From: Icerya purchasi
Taxonomy: Eukaryota > Arthropoda > Insecta > Hemiptera > Monophlebidae
DNA: 64,000 nucleotides
NCBI GenBank assembly: GCA_039619475.1
Contig: CM077115.1
Location: 489,449,352 to 489,513,351, forward strand
Direction: 5' to 3'
The position numbers were made by a program, and so were the translations under genes. Shown here piece after piece: positions 10,440 to 21,581 of the stretch. The notes beneath the pieces were generated by a model, which saw only the letters and a program-made list of their open reading frames with translations, ran no database searches and was not told the origin of the DNA. Position 1 is the stretch's first letter, and each line of letters starts with the position of its first letter.

Positions 10440-11090
10440 GACATTTGTAAAATTATCGAGCGGTGGCCGGAGATCAACCGCTGATTTGATAGACGATTAC
10501 TGTAACGATATTATTCGGTAAAACGATAATAATTTCTTACTGATAAGAACTATGGATTTTCCTGGACACTGTAATTAATGCAGCGATGAACAATGCAAAA
10601 CACACGAACCACGTTGTTATCTCTGTATACACTCGACGAATCGAAAAAAAATACTATTATTCGAAATGTTAATTACAAATTACGTGACGCAGTTTAACCG
10701 AAAATTTTAATACACCGAAACAAACCGTAAAAGCTTCAAATTATATCTAATTGCAGCGAAATTACTACATACGTATGTATATATATACTGCTCTGGCTGT
10801 AGAAATTACCGAAAGGCATAAATAGTAAGATTGATAATACCGATGAAACAGTTTTAATTAAGCTTCTAGAACGAATCTCAAATGATATAATGCTAAAGAA
10901 CTTGGAAATTATTAATTAAGCAATGGTTGGTTGATAACATTGGGTGACATTAGATAAATTGGGAACTGGCTCTGGCGGAGAATCGACCATTCCTCTATAT
11001 AGTTGTCGAACATGTGGTTATGAAATTGTATAAATAAGTAGTTTTTCTTTTTGTTTTTTAGTCTTGTTTTATTATTATTATTTTATTTTT
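10440..11090. other. Unassigned DNA
   Basis: Nothing recognisable. It may include 3' UTR of the plus-strand LINE tail that ends at 11266. Confidence 0.4.
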
Positions 11091-11171
11091 AGTTTATATT
11101 TTCTCACTATTTATAAGTATGAAAATTAATAGTATAATTGTAAAGAGAACTATTGTAACACATTTTTTCTT

Positions 11172-11266
11172 GAATAAACGATGATAAGCGTGTTGGGCAC
11201 CCGCAGACCGGCAGTATGCCTTGCGGGACCAACAACTTATTTTTTATAAAACAAAAAAAAAAAAAA
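11172..11266 (+). mobile_element. LINE 3' end with conserved hairpin (copy 1)
   Basis: The end reads TGTTGGGCACCCGCA, loop, TGCGGGACCAACAACTTAT, then poly(A) at 11253-11266. The same layout occurs at 52155-52246 (plus) and 61447-61545 (minus). CCCGCA pairs with TGCGGG, and GGCA with TGCC inside it. The minus-strand copy continues into an RT gene, so this tail belongs to a LINE. The 5' limit is unknown. Confidence 0.7.
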
Positions 11267-11983
11267 GATTAGCTTCGGCGAATAAATATGAATAATTTTG
11301 GCTAAGCTGTTAATTAAAAAACTTTTTCTTTCATCGATAGTAGACGTTTTTTTGAAAAATAATACAATTCGGTAGAAAATTTATCGAAGTATCTAAATGC
11401 GCTTGGTTTAGTTTACTGTAAGCGAAGTGTTTTTGATCGTGTATGTAGTTCAAAAAACAAAATTGTATCACAAGTTTATCTTTGTTGTTGTTTTTTTTTT
11501 TTTTTTTTTTTTTTTTTTTGGTCGAAGGTTTTAATGATATACATATGGTGTACATTATCAACAGAATGACACTTGCGGTTTTAACGGTTTCAGTTTATTT
11601 AAATAAAGTTTCTGCTGAATATTGATCAATCGTGTGATATGTAAATATAATTATAATAAGGCTTTCAGTAGATCTTCTAGATTTATGTGAATTTTAAAAA
11701 TATATGTACTCATTTCCCGCTAGTTTAGAATGTCCGCTAAGATTAATTACCCCGTATTAAAAATAAGCTGATACTCGAGCAACTAGGTTAACTCATTTTT
11801 CTAATATAAGTGCGATTACTAAACGTTATTGCACATGTGTATGTAGCCGTGCACGGCGCGCATTCGAAATTACGGAAATATGCAAAAAAATAATTTAGAG
11901 AATAAATTAATAATGCGAAGGTCGGGAATAACGATGAATAATCGATTTCAACAAAACTGGCATCTCCGCTTGCACGAGTTTGC

Positions 11984-11986
<3 letters not shown>

Positions 11987-12026
<40 letters not shown>
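11987..12026. repeat. (TA)n microsatellite
   Basis: About 20 uninterrupted TA units. Confidence 0.95.
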
Positions 12027-12029
<3 letters not shown>

Positions 12030-12339
12030 TGGCGTCTTTTATATATGTATATGGGTACCTGAAAAGACAACATCATCCTATAAATTTATTTATAGCATTG
12101 CATAAATAACGATTTTCGTAACGAATCTATTTAGATATAAACGGAATCTTCGGCGGCGTTCCGCATTCTATTTTTCAGCAGAACGTCACGGGCCGTGGCT
12201 AAATTTATCAGACCGGCTTATTTCGAGAAAAACAGTTTTGTCTTTTTCGAAATAAGTGAAATCAGTTTTCCTGGGATCATTTTTTTTTGAAAAAAAAGGA
12301 AGAAATCTGCGAAAATTTTCCACATCACGTGTTATTTCC

Positions 12340-12469
12340 ACACGTGTCAGTGAGCTATGCACCGTGGCGTTAGACTAACAGTGGTGTTTCATCCCCGGAT
12401 AGAACCACTCGGTGCTGGGTTAACACACCCGTAGTTAACGCCCATCCCACTGCAAAAAAAAAAAAAAAT
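12340..12469 (+). mobile_element. Possible retroelement 3' end with poly(A)
   Basis: A block of above-average GC with the words GGTTAACACACCC and GTAGTTAACGCCC ends in a 14-15-base A run. The two words could pair in part (GTTAAC is self-complementary). No coding homology supports it, so it is only a candidate. Confidence 0.3.
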
Positions 12470-14217
12470 GAAAAATTAAAAAAAGTAAAAAAGTATTCTT
12501 TAGCTGGTGAACGTAGAATTATATATAACATTTTCACTTATTCTCTTTAATAGTTCGTCTAAGGTCCCGATTAATTTTTTAATTTCGGTCTATTTTTTCT
12601 GTTTAAAAATCGTTCTAGCGCGATCCTGGCTGATAAAAAAATAATTTTATTTTCGTCGAGTTTCTTCTAAGGCTCGCTTCACAGAGAAATTTATAATCTC
12701 GCGGCGCGTAAAATTTTCATTAAAACTTCCATTAATTTTTCGCCTTTTTTCTTTGTTTTTTCTGCAGACCGTTATCGCGGTTGACGGCTGAGTTAGTGAA
12801 GCAGATTTTTACACAACTGTCAAAACGAGCTGTTGTGCCATTCGCCGCGTAACATTTTTACAGTTAAAGAGTACGTAATAACGATTAATTAACAGTTGTA
12901 CACTAATTTAATCATTTTATATAATTAAAATCGTTCGTAGCGAGATAAGAGATAATTCTCTGTTTATATATGTATGTGTGTGTGTGAACAAGCGTAAGAC
13001 AAATTTAATCTCAGAGTGTCGTTTATGACGAATGAAATACTAAAGCGTAGATATCGCTGCAAAATTTTATTAAGAATATTTTTACGGGCCTTATATTAAT
13101 TTTTTCCCGATCCCCGCGTACAGTTCACAGGCCTAAAACGGTTTAAGATTATAAAAAAGAAAAATATAAAGTAACTGAAATCATATTTTTATTATAATAT
13201 CTTAACAAATGACGTTATAAATTAAACTTATTATGAAATTTTTTAACATGCATCGTCAACTACCACAAATAAGGGCAATTTTCTGAACATACGTTACGTC
13301 GATGTATGCAGGAATTATATTCTCGTAGAAGGTCTATAAAAATTCTTATCGTATCTTAAATAAAATCGAGAGTCTTGGTAAAATTGATTTAATATTTAAT
13401 TTAAAAATTTTCTGTCCGATATTACACTAAAAAAGGATACGTAAAAATTATTAACGAGAAAAGAATGTAATAGAAACATTTGCTGATTACAGCGCATAGC
13501 GGAAATCAATGAGAAAGTAATAAAATTGTGTAACGTCAGGAAATTATTTCTGAGTATTACAAAAAAAAGGGCAGAAATTAATTTTCTCTTATTAAGCATT
13601 ACATAAATAGTGTAGAACTGTTCTACTACTCGGCGCACGAATCGAAAAATTTGATAATTGCATGAAGGCCCTAATTGTACAAGTTAGGGGAGATGTGTCG
13701 GAATGTATGTGTGTTTTATTAAACTCTACAGGTCATAATTAATAAGGGGGTTGGGTAGCAGCGCATTGTGATACTCTTACTCGATTACTATTTAGGGACC
13801 ACCTTTTGCCTAATTGGACTTTTCTGTTTTATTGCTTATTGACACCCAAATAGATATTTCGATACGAATAGAAAAATAATAATCCGTTAAATAAATGATG
13901 TGCACACGAAGAAAAACCGAAAATTACGACATGCAAAAATTATTTTCGGAAAATCTGCTAATAAATTAACTGTAAAACTTTCAAAGCACTGGTGTTCTCG
14001 TTCCTTAAGGGAGCAAGATTGAAAAAAATACATATTTCGATTGTAGAAAACACTTTACTACATTAAAAGTAGGAAATTAGTTTTTTGAATTGATTTGGAA
14101 TTAATTTTTAAAGAATTTTTAGCATAAAATTTATAATGAAAATTGTTAAAAATTGCAGCAACTACAGTTTATATGAAATGACTTTTAAAAATAATTTTAT
14201 TTCTACGAAAAATCAAC

Positions 14218-14226
14218 ACTTGCCAT
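14218..14226. repeat. TSD, left copy (ACTTGCCAT)
   Basis: Nine bases exactly repeated at 14656-14664, directly after the poly(A) of the LINE fragment between them. Confidence 0.85.
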
Positions 14227-14581
14227 GAGCAAAGAATGGATGTCAAAGACTACGTTATTGCGCCAAATTAAGCCGATGATCGATCCATGGTGGCCGCCGA
14301 CTGATAGCACGCGTGTCGAATACACAACGATCAATCGGCTAAGAATAGGGCACACAGCTAAAAGTCATGACCACATACTGCAAAGAATAACTATCCCTAA
14401 TACATGTCCATACTGTGGTGAATTAAAATACCCGTCAGTACAACACATCATAATTGAATGTCGCACTTTTAATGCAGTCCGTCCAAGCACTTTCACAACG
14501 TTATCAGAAATATTAAGCGACAAATCGTATAACACCTTGAAGAAGTTCATTCAGGATGGCGGACTGTTGGGTGGTCTTTAG
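14227..14581 (+). pseudogene. C-terminal zinc-finger end of LINE ORF2
   Basis: The frame runs to a stop at 14581 and reads NRLRIGHT, then CPYCGE, then VQHIIIECRTF. This is the RLRxGHT plus CX2C...HX4C tail found at the C-terminus of I-clade and related LINE ORF2 proteins carrying RNase H. The ATG at 14225 lies partly in the TSD, so it is not a real start. Only about 115 residues survive of a protein usually near 1000. Confidence 0.8.
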
Positions 14582-14655
14582 GTAGCCTGGGCAGCTCTCA
14601 CCGTGATAACCTTAGTAGTTAAAAACGGTATTTCAAAAAAAAAAAAAAAAAAAAA
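14227..14655 (+). mobile_element. 5'-truncated LINE 3' end with TSD
   Basis: A short insertion holds the last part of a LINE ORF2, about 50 bp of 3' UTR and an A run at 14634-14656. It is bounded by perfect 9-base TSDs. Severe 5' truncation is normal for LINE insertions. The intact TSD and poly(A) suggest a fairly recent event. Confidence 0.88.
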
Positions 14656-14664
14656 ACTTGCCAT
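14656..14664. repeat. TSD, right copy (ACTTGCCAT)
   Basis: Exact match to 14218-14226, immediately after the poly(A). Confidence 0.85.
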
Positions 14665-14759
14665 TTTTATTTTATAAAAAAATTATATAAAAAAAAAAAA
14701 AATTTTTTTAGCACTGTATAGATTTTAATATCGAACGCCACCGATCTCACTTTTTGTCG

Positions 14760-15086
14760 GCTACATGTAACGTTATAGAGAAAAATAAAAAAAACCAAGA
14801 TCATTCACAAATACAAAAAGAAATTAAAAGTATTAATAACAAAATTCGATCAAGATAATGCGGTAACTGTAAAAGCAGATGAAGGAAAAATAGTTTTGTT
14901 AAAATCAATAAATTGGAACTGATTCGTGAAATTGAAAATTTTCTAAAGGAAAGCAGCGTGAAAATGTAAAAATTGATCCCACTAATAATTATCGGACAAA
15001 AATGAAGAAATCAATAATAGATCCTGATTTAATAATAAATAACAATGATTCAAAAATTCTTATAAATACGAACCATAAATGCACCA
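14760..15086 (+). pseudogene. Penelope-like RT, N-terminal region
   Basis: Frame pieces give FDQDNAVTVKADEGKIVLL, then ELIREIENFLKESS and DPTNNYRTKMKK in shifting frames. They match the KADKGN motif followed by a DPT motif that opens Penelope-type RTs. One or more frameshifts and a stop lie between the pieces. Confidence 0.65.
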
Positions 15087-15116
15087 AAAAGAGAAGTGGT
15101 GTCTAGACACCCGGTA

Positions 15117-15515
15117 GGAACGAAGTTCCTTTCCCTTTTTAGTAGATATACAAGTATAAAATCATTCATAAAGTATACGATAAAAAAAATGACACACAAT
15201 ACATAAATCCCGTACGAATTAAAACAATAAGTAAATCATCCGACTGGTTGGAGTGTGGTAATGTCGCACAAAAAAACCGCGCCAATTTTCAAATTCAATA
15301 AAATTTACACGTGTTTAGAATTGATCTTATACAGCTGACCGCGTACGATGCTTGCTGCTCAAATTTCAATATTCGCTCGCGCGTATATAATAGAAAGAGA
15401 CAGAGAGAAAGAGAGTGAAGGTCGCCTGGAGGACGACGCATAACGCTATTTTCGTGACCTCGCCTTTTCTGCCAGTTTACTCCTACAGACAAGCCACGTA
15501 AAAGAACTTCGTTGC
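15117..15515. mobile_element. Candidate small DNA transposon with inverted ends
   Basis: The left end GGAACGAAGTTCCTTT (15117-15132) is answered at the right end by AAAAGAACTTCGTTGC (15500-15515), giving terminal inverted repeats of about 16 bases with a few mismatches. The 400-bp body has no transposase and differs in composition from the A-rich Penelope sequence on both sides, which resumes by about 15600. This fits a non-autonomous (MITE-like) insertion. No clear TSD was found. The left end also contains its own small palindrome GGAACGAAGTTCC. Confidence 0.4.
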
Positions 15516-15639
15516 AATAAAAGACCAGCAATAAAAATTATAGAACTGCTCCTGGATGTAAAATAGCTCCAAATTCATGTCATAATCAAAAAACAATAGA
15601 TTATTAAATAATATGTAATCAAAAATAAACAGAATATAT

Positions 15640-16110
15640 TTGAAAAATTACCAAATATAACAATAAATAACAAAATTAATCATACGATATATTTAACCTG
15701 TATACTAATCTGTTACAATAAATGAATCATTAGAGATAATCAAAAAAAAAAAAAAAATGAATTAAATTGTCAAATAATATTTACAATAATCAGTTACTTA
15801 ATATAATAAAAAAAATTGTCGAGAAAAATTATTTCACATAAAGTTACATACATTCAAAATAATGGATTATATGAGGAGTTCCCTTTTATCAGGTATTCGG
15901 AGTGAAATATTTCTAAAAAATGTAGAAGAAACATATTATATAGACAATTTGATTAAAAAATGTAACATAAAATTATACATTAGGTAGGTAGATGATACAT
16001 TATTTTCGATAAAAACAGTAATAGTACTGAAACTAATATTTAAAATGATTTCAATAAAATATATAAAAATATCCGACATGCCAGGGAATAAACTTTTTAG
16101 ATATTATAAT
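15640..16110 (+). pseudogene. Penelope-like RT core
   Basis: The frame reads IIKKIVEKNYFTYK, then YIQNNGL (15800-15860), SLLSGIRSEIFLKNVEETYY (15880-15940) and KLYIR-stop-VDDTLFSI at 15970-16010. This is the palm of a Penelope RT, where the catalytic core is normally RYVDD: the tyrosine codon has become TAG at 15985-15987 and the two aspartates (15991-15996) remain. Further frames carry on to about 16110, where the foldback begins. Confidence 0.75.
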
Positions 16111-16137
16111 AACCCAAAACAAACGATAAAAATATAT

Positions 16138-16257
16138 GATGTATACACACACACACACACACACATGTATATGAAACAACCACTAATACTGGTAGGAATA
16201 GAGTGGTACCACGGACCAGTCTATTCCTACCGGTGTTAGTGGTTGTTTCATATATAC

Positions 16258-16310
<53 letters not shown>

Positions 16311-16325
16311 AGTGTGTGTATACAT
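16138..16325. repeat. Foldback palindrome with (CA)n and (TA)n in its arms
   Basis: The left arm (16138-16210) and right arm (16213-16325) are inverted copies: GATGTATACACAC at the left edge matches GTGTGTATACATC at the right, and GAAACAACCACTAA near 16173 matches TTAGTGGTTGTTTC near 16236. The inner 37-38 bases are about 90% complementary with a two-base loop. The arms contain a (CA)n tract (left) and a (TA)n tract (right, about 16262-16308). It sits inside the Penelope frame. Confidence 0.85.
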
Positions 16326-16489
16326 CATGGCCATGTTTACTCGAACTTTATCGCTAACGATATTCTTTGCTCCTATTCCATGGAATTTTAAGATTCAATC
16401 TACTTATTTATACACATTATTTTGTTAGTCTAGCTTATTTGTAGAAGCTGTTAGTGACCAGATGGTTTCTCGCCGGACCAAAAAAAAAC

Positions 16490-17060
16490 ACCAATACTGT
16501 AACAAAAAAAACATCAAACCATCCTAATCAACACCTATTCATACTTTATACATGCTATAAACAGAGTAATAAACACTATCTTATGAATTTAAATAAAAAA
16601 CAAAATGAAATAAAAATACTAAAAACAATTGCAAAAAACCATGGTTATAATAAACAAATAATGAAAAATCTAATAAATATAAACAGAAAACTAACACAAA
16701 TTTTCCAAAAAAAAACAATGGTCGAATTATAAATAACCATATATAGAGATTAAGTAATTTATTTAAAGAAGAGGAATTAAAAATAGCATTTAGAACCAAT
16801 AATAGTCTAAAAAACAAAATAAATACCATAAACAAAGAAAATAATAATTAACATGAAAATAGTAGTGAAAAATCATACACTGGTCGAACACGTAGAAAAA
16901 TAAAATGTAGATACCATGGACATATCGAATCATTTAATAACAACGAAATAGAAAAACCAACTTACGCTGATTATTTAATAAAAAATAAACGTAAACCAAA
17001 TTCCCCTGGAAAATACACTAACAAAGTCTTGGCGCTTCTTATAATAATGCAAATAGCATG
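16490..17060 (+). pseudogene. Penelope-like C-terminus with GIY-YIG endonuclease
   Basis: After the foldback the frame resumes as KTSNHPNQH, then NKHYLMNLNKKQNEIKILK and NGY-like NHGYNKQIMKNLI, the usual HP-motif linker. The GIY-YIG remnant reads SYTGRTRRKIKCRYHGHIES (16873-16932); the family pattern is Y-x-G-x-T, then a conserved arginine and histidine. Frame changes and a stop before the domain make it inactive. Neighbouring sequence ends in THADYL-like and KPNSPGKY words near 17000. Confidence 0.7.
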
Positions 17061-20000
17061 AATGTAATCGAAAATTATTATATAAATCTAATATACATTA
17101 AATGACTCCCAATCAAAGATAATAATAACCCCCCCCCCCGTTAATATAAAACTTTAATATTTCATTTAAACATTTTTGAATTGTTTCGTATTTATTCGTC
17201 TGATGTTTTCCGTTTATATCGTTTGTAGTACTTAACGCGTCTATTGAAGTCTATTATTTATCTTGTAAACAATCTACCCCGCCTTTAATATTGTAAACGT
17301 TTCTTCGCTTTTGATGTATGTAAATAACTTCCGGCCTACACTGAATCATACCGCCTTCAAACTGTTAATTTGAACTATGTGAAAATACTGCGCTCTCTAT
17401 ATTGACTTCAGTGCGCTTTAGAATTTGACCACGCATTTCGTGTGGTTTTACTCTTGTACTATTAATTTTTAGCTGATTGCTCGATAAAAAAGAGTTTCTG
17501 ATTACTCTATAAATCATTTGTAAATTCGAAGTTTGTTTTTGTTATATTTCTATTTCATTCCAAAATACCGTATACTTTTCTACGATATGAGACTACTTCG
17601 GATTCGGGTTTTTTGTGAAGTTGCATTAAAATTTCCCGCTAGAAAACAATGAAAAAAATATTTATAGTTAAACGATCTGTTTGCGCTATTACTAGTTGAT
17701 ATTAGCCTGTTGCGTGTCTGTATGGTTAATCTGTTTCACGCATATAAGTTAAGGTTGTTTCAAATTTTGAATATTCTGGTATATAAAATCGGTTATTTAT
17801 TCAAGAGGGGCGCATTGTATTTTTCAGCCTTAGTTATAAATATACGTAAAATATACACTTATAAAAGAAAAGAAAAATACAGAAATCTGCACGGACAAGA
17901 ATTGTGTTCAGTTTTTAAATACGGTCGGTTAGCGATTTTGGATTTGACAATATCTAAATTTTGTTTAAATTCTTTCGGATAACGTTCGACATACTCGGAT
18001 GATCAGCCGTTGAAGTTGGATTCAGAAAGAAAATAATATGTTATTAGTTTAGTTTAATTATATTATAGCGATACTACAAAGAGCTCGTAATAACTACATC
18101 AATGGAGAGTTAACTAGATTTTTCATGTCGTAAAAAGGTTGCTTATATTATTACTGCAAGCAGGAGGATTTTTCGTCTGCCGATGCTTATGGATAGAAGA
18201 CGGAAGTTGATGAGTTCACTTTTCCTGCAATGCCCGCGTGATCAGCACTAATACGGAAGTGTCCAAGACGCCACATGATTCAGATTGTGACGCGGGTATA
18301 GAAATTATTTTAGACTACTAAAAAATAAACTGCAGACTGTTCCTCTCCTCTTTTAGCGTATAGAGTTGGTAAGGCAATGGCGTGACTTGTGCAAAACGAG
18401 TTGTATTCAGATCCTGCTATTGAGCTCTTTGAAAATAATGAAATAACTAATTACTCGAGCATATTTACAAAATCTTGCCTTTTAGTTTCCCTTTTTTTTT
18501 TCCCCATTTCAACATAAACAGAATGCAACTCTTATTAAATTCGCCGATTGTGTACTAGGGAGGGAGACATCGTTATAGCTTGGATTTCGTATTACTATTT
18601 ATTATAAATTACGCTGCAACAATATTATTAACAGTCGTTAAAAAATAACATCTCAATATATATGTACATGTAAAAGATCTCCCGGACTTCCCGATGATGA
18701 TCAATCGCTTCCGTCATTTTTTGGTCTAGGTTTGCTACTTCTAATTTTTGTCGCTATTGACAGTACTTTTTAGTATTAATAACTTTCACGAAACACTTCT
18801 GTGTGTCGCATAAAAACGTTGAATCGATAGAAAATTCAAATTATCCCCGACGTAAAAGTAAGATCGTTATCGTACGCGCCCCAGAATAAATACGAACTAA
18901 AAATACAAGCATCAGCGGATAAAACGAAATTTACTATTTTATAATCCGTAGATATTTACGCGTGAAAAACAGTACCACTCGAACGTTCCCAACGGCTGGT
19001 TTAAGCTACGTTCGCATGCGCATGCGATGGTCGAAATTTCCGATGATATATTTTTTTTAACACGGTCGCTTTAGTCGAATTTATTTCGGTCGTAGTGTTG
19101 TGTTTTAGACAGGGTGCAGTTGGTATCCTGATGTGTAAATATGTTGCTCTTCAATAACCCCCCCATGAAAAGAAGGCTAAGTCATATTTGCATTTCCTTA
19201 AATTAAGCAATTTCAACTGCAACAACTCGATATTTGTGCGAGTTGTATGCTATGTCAATCTTGTCTTGCTGGAAGTATGTCGATAAAGTCTGAGAAAGAA
19301 AAAGTCGGTTATCGCGGCGTGGTACCAAATTTATGGTAATAGTCGTATTTTCAACATCATCTCGCCGAAGATGCAAGGAACAGCGACCGATTCCTTTCGA
19401 CCACAACAATGCACACCAAATGGTCACTTTTTCAGATTATTCCGTTAAGTGCGTGATTTTTGATGAAAAAGTGGCATCAGCCAGTGACAGTCAGAGATCA
19501 ATTCTGCTGGCTCGTGTTCGTGAGTGCGCAAACTCGAGTCGTGGATACGACGTGAATGGCCAGATGAAATGCCTAATTCGTTCGGTCGGCAAACAGTTTA
19601 GCGCATTCTATTACACACTTCCCTCTATAACATGATTTTCCGATGAGCGAACACTTTCTGACACTACTGACGAACGGCGCCTGTAGACAATTAAGCACTA
19701 GACGAACCCGATTGCAGTCTCATCCGGATGGTTACGACATAATCGCGAAGTGTACCAAAAGTATTTTTTTTTTCTAGCGTTCTTAAGTAACTTTAACGCG
19801 ATCTTCGATCAAATATGACGCTGCAGCAATTATTGGCAGACTAGCAACTAACAGAATAATATGTAAAAGACAAACAAATAAAAATGGCGTCCAATTACTT
19901 CTCGGCGTCCCCCCTCGCGGCGGACGATCGTTATCATGCAATTGCAGCTTAAATTTATTTTGTAAACACTGTAAGTGCAATTAAAAATTCGAATATTTGC

Positions 20001-21580
20001 GTGCAAATGACCTCCGGTAATGAATTCGATTTTTGCAGGATTCTTTTTTGATCGAGTTACTTTTGGTTGCGATTTCTGCAAAGTACGCCGAGTGATTAGT
20101 GCGCATGAGCAAAGTCGTAACGCTTACAAATGAGTTTTTATACTAACGGCAGCAATTCCGACGGTGGAGTGGCGCGTTCTTTTCAAACCGGTGGGACGTA
20201 TCCGGCCCTAAATTTGGGATATTAATTAAAACGATGCGGAGCAGTTTCGAACTTTCCACTAAAACGAATAAAAGCGGGCTCGTGCAAAGACCTTTCGACG
20301 GATCAATCGTCAACGACGGAAACGCTTTTATTCGTTTATGAGAAGGAAAATCGTCGTCGGATATTGGCCGACTGTTCGTTGATAACTTGCGATGCATAGA
20401 GGTTGTTGTTTGAACAAATTTGCCGACAATATCATTTTCTGCGAACGTGCAAAGACTTGAACAGAATCGAATAATAATTAGGAAAAAAAACAACATAAAA
20501 GTACTCCAGCCGCTTTCTGGCTTTTCCGGTTGAAACATCATATATTAGTTTCTTAGCCGATAATTTGATGTCGCTTAATTTGAAATAATTGTAATGTTTC
20601 CGTACTCCCTGTAGTGCTTTCGGGAAAATTTAACGGCTTTCAGAACATTACATATATAAAAAAAACAAATTTCTCGAAAACTCAGTGCCAGATGATGTTC
20701 ACTTTCGTTTCAGCTGTTGCGAAAACGTAAGTTTTTCCGCGGGTAAACGCAATTTTCTTGCTGATTTGATTGACACGTGTGAAAGGCGTAAGAAAAATCA
20801 GAAAAAATTGCATCAGCCACATCGCTTCGCTGTCGGGAAGATGATTAAAATTCGAAACGATTAACATTTTCAATATAAAAATTTAGCGGTATATTTTTTG
20901 AAAAAGATATGTCATTCCAAAAAGTGGCGAGAAAAAGAAAACAGGCTTCTCTGTCCGTTCAATATTTCTGTTTTTGTATAACTAGCATTGTCAAATGTAT
21001 CGGTTAAAATTATGACCAGGTCGCGCCAAGACGGTCAAGAATAAAACCGATGCAGAATCTTGGTTTGAGTATACTCCAAATACTAGATTTGAAGATTTGA
21101 ATTTCTCGGCTAAACTCAGTATGATGGAACAAGTCCCATCATTTGAGTTGTACAAGAGCAATGCCCGAAAGATCGTAATTTCTCCGCAATTTAATTACAT
21201 AAATATAACATATCTGTACGAAGCAGGATTATATTCTAAATGTGCCGACGGCATTACAGTATTTTTTCTAGCAATTTTCTCAAGCTACGTTTGTTGTTTG
21301 AATTGATGAGATTAAAAACGTTAAATTTTATTAATTCTAAATTTCCAACTAACAACTCATTCACTGAATAAAAATTCAAGCTTCTGTAGCAACTGCGCTA
21401 AGAAGCACTGCCCTTTACATTAAAACATCCGTAGAGCGTGTGAACATTTTCAAACACACTTGCCGGTTACGTTGGAAGAAGTAGCGTGAAATCGACAATT
21501 CTAAATCAATCGGCTGTTAGATTACTTTTTTTTTAGAATACCGAATTAAGCTTCTTCAATTTTAATTTATTTTATTTATT
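17061..21580. other. No recognised gene
   Basis: About 4.5 kb with no protein, RNA or element I can name. Two open frames stand out only by length: 19333-19635 plus (100 codons) and 20143-20541 minus (132 codons, with a hydrophobic stretch near residues 15-28). Neither has a recognisable domain and both could be chance. A C run lies at 17131-17140. Confidence 0.45.
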
Positions 21581-21581
21581 T

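Larger units (their letters stand above)
11267..14217. other. Repeat-rich DNA, no gene seen
   Basis: It contains a T run at about 11487-11519, a (TA)n tract at 11987-12026, and a GC-richer block at 12340-12455 followed by poly(A) (12456-12469) that could be another retroelement 3' end. A block at 13742-13832 shares short words with the Jockey 5' region. No open frame here resembles a known protein. Confidence 0.5.
14740..17060 (+). mobile_element. Penelope-like element remnant, interrupted twice
   Basis: Plus-strand pieces appear in the order of a Penelope-like element: an N-terminal RT region, the RT core, a linker and a GIY-YIG endonuclease. It is broken by stops and frame changes, and by two inserted or grown structures (15117-15515 and 16138-16325). 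Penelope elements are a separate retroelement class from LINEs, and their GIY-YIG domain makes the first nick. No ends were identified, so the limits are approximate. Base composition is very A-rich. Confidence 0.75.

Noticed and set aside
14225..14227. ATG as the start of a small zinc-finger gene
   Set aside because: The ATG overlaps the target-site duplication; the frame is a truncated LINE C-terminus.
19333..19635. 100-codon plus frame considered as a transposase fragment
   Set aside because: No DDE, HTH or zinc-finger motif recognised; overlapped by an opposite-strand frame.
20143..20541. 132-codon minus frame with a hydrophobic stretch, considered as a secreted host protein
   Set aside because: No domain, no splice context and no conserved motif; a frame of this length can occur by chance. 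Mentioned only as an open frame.
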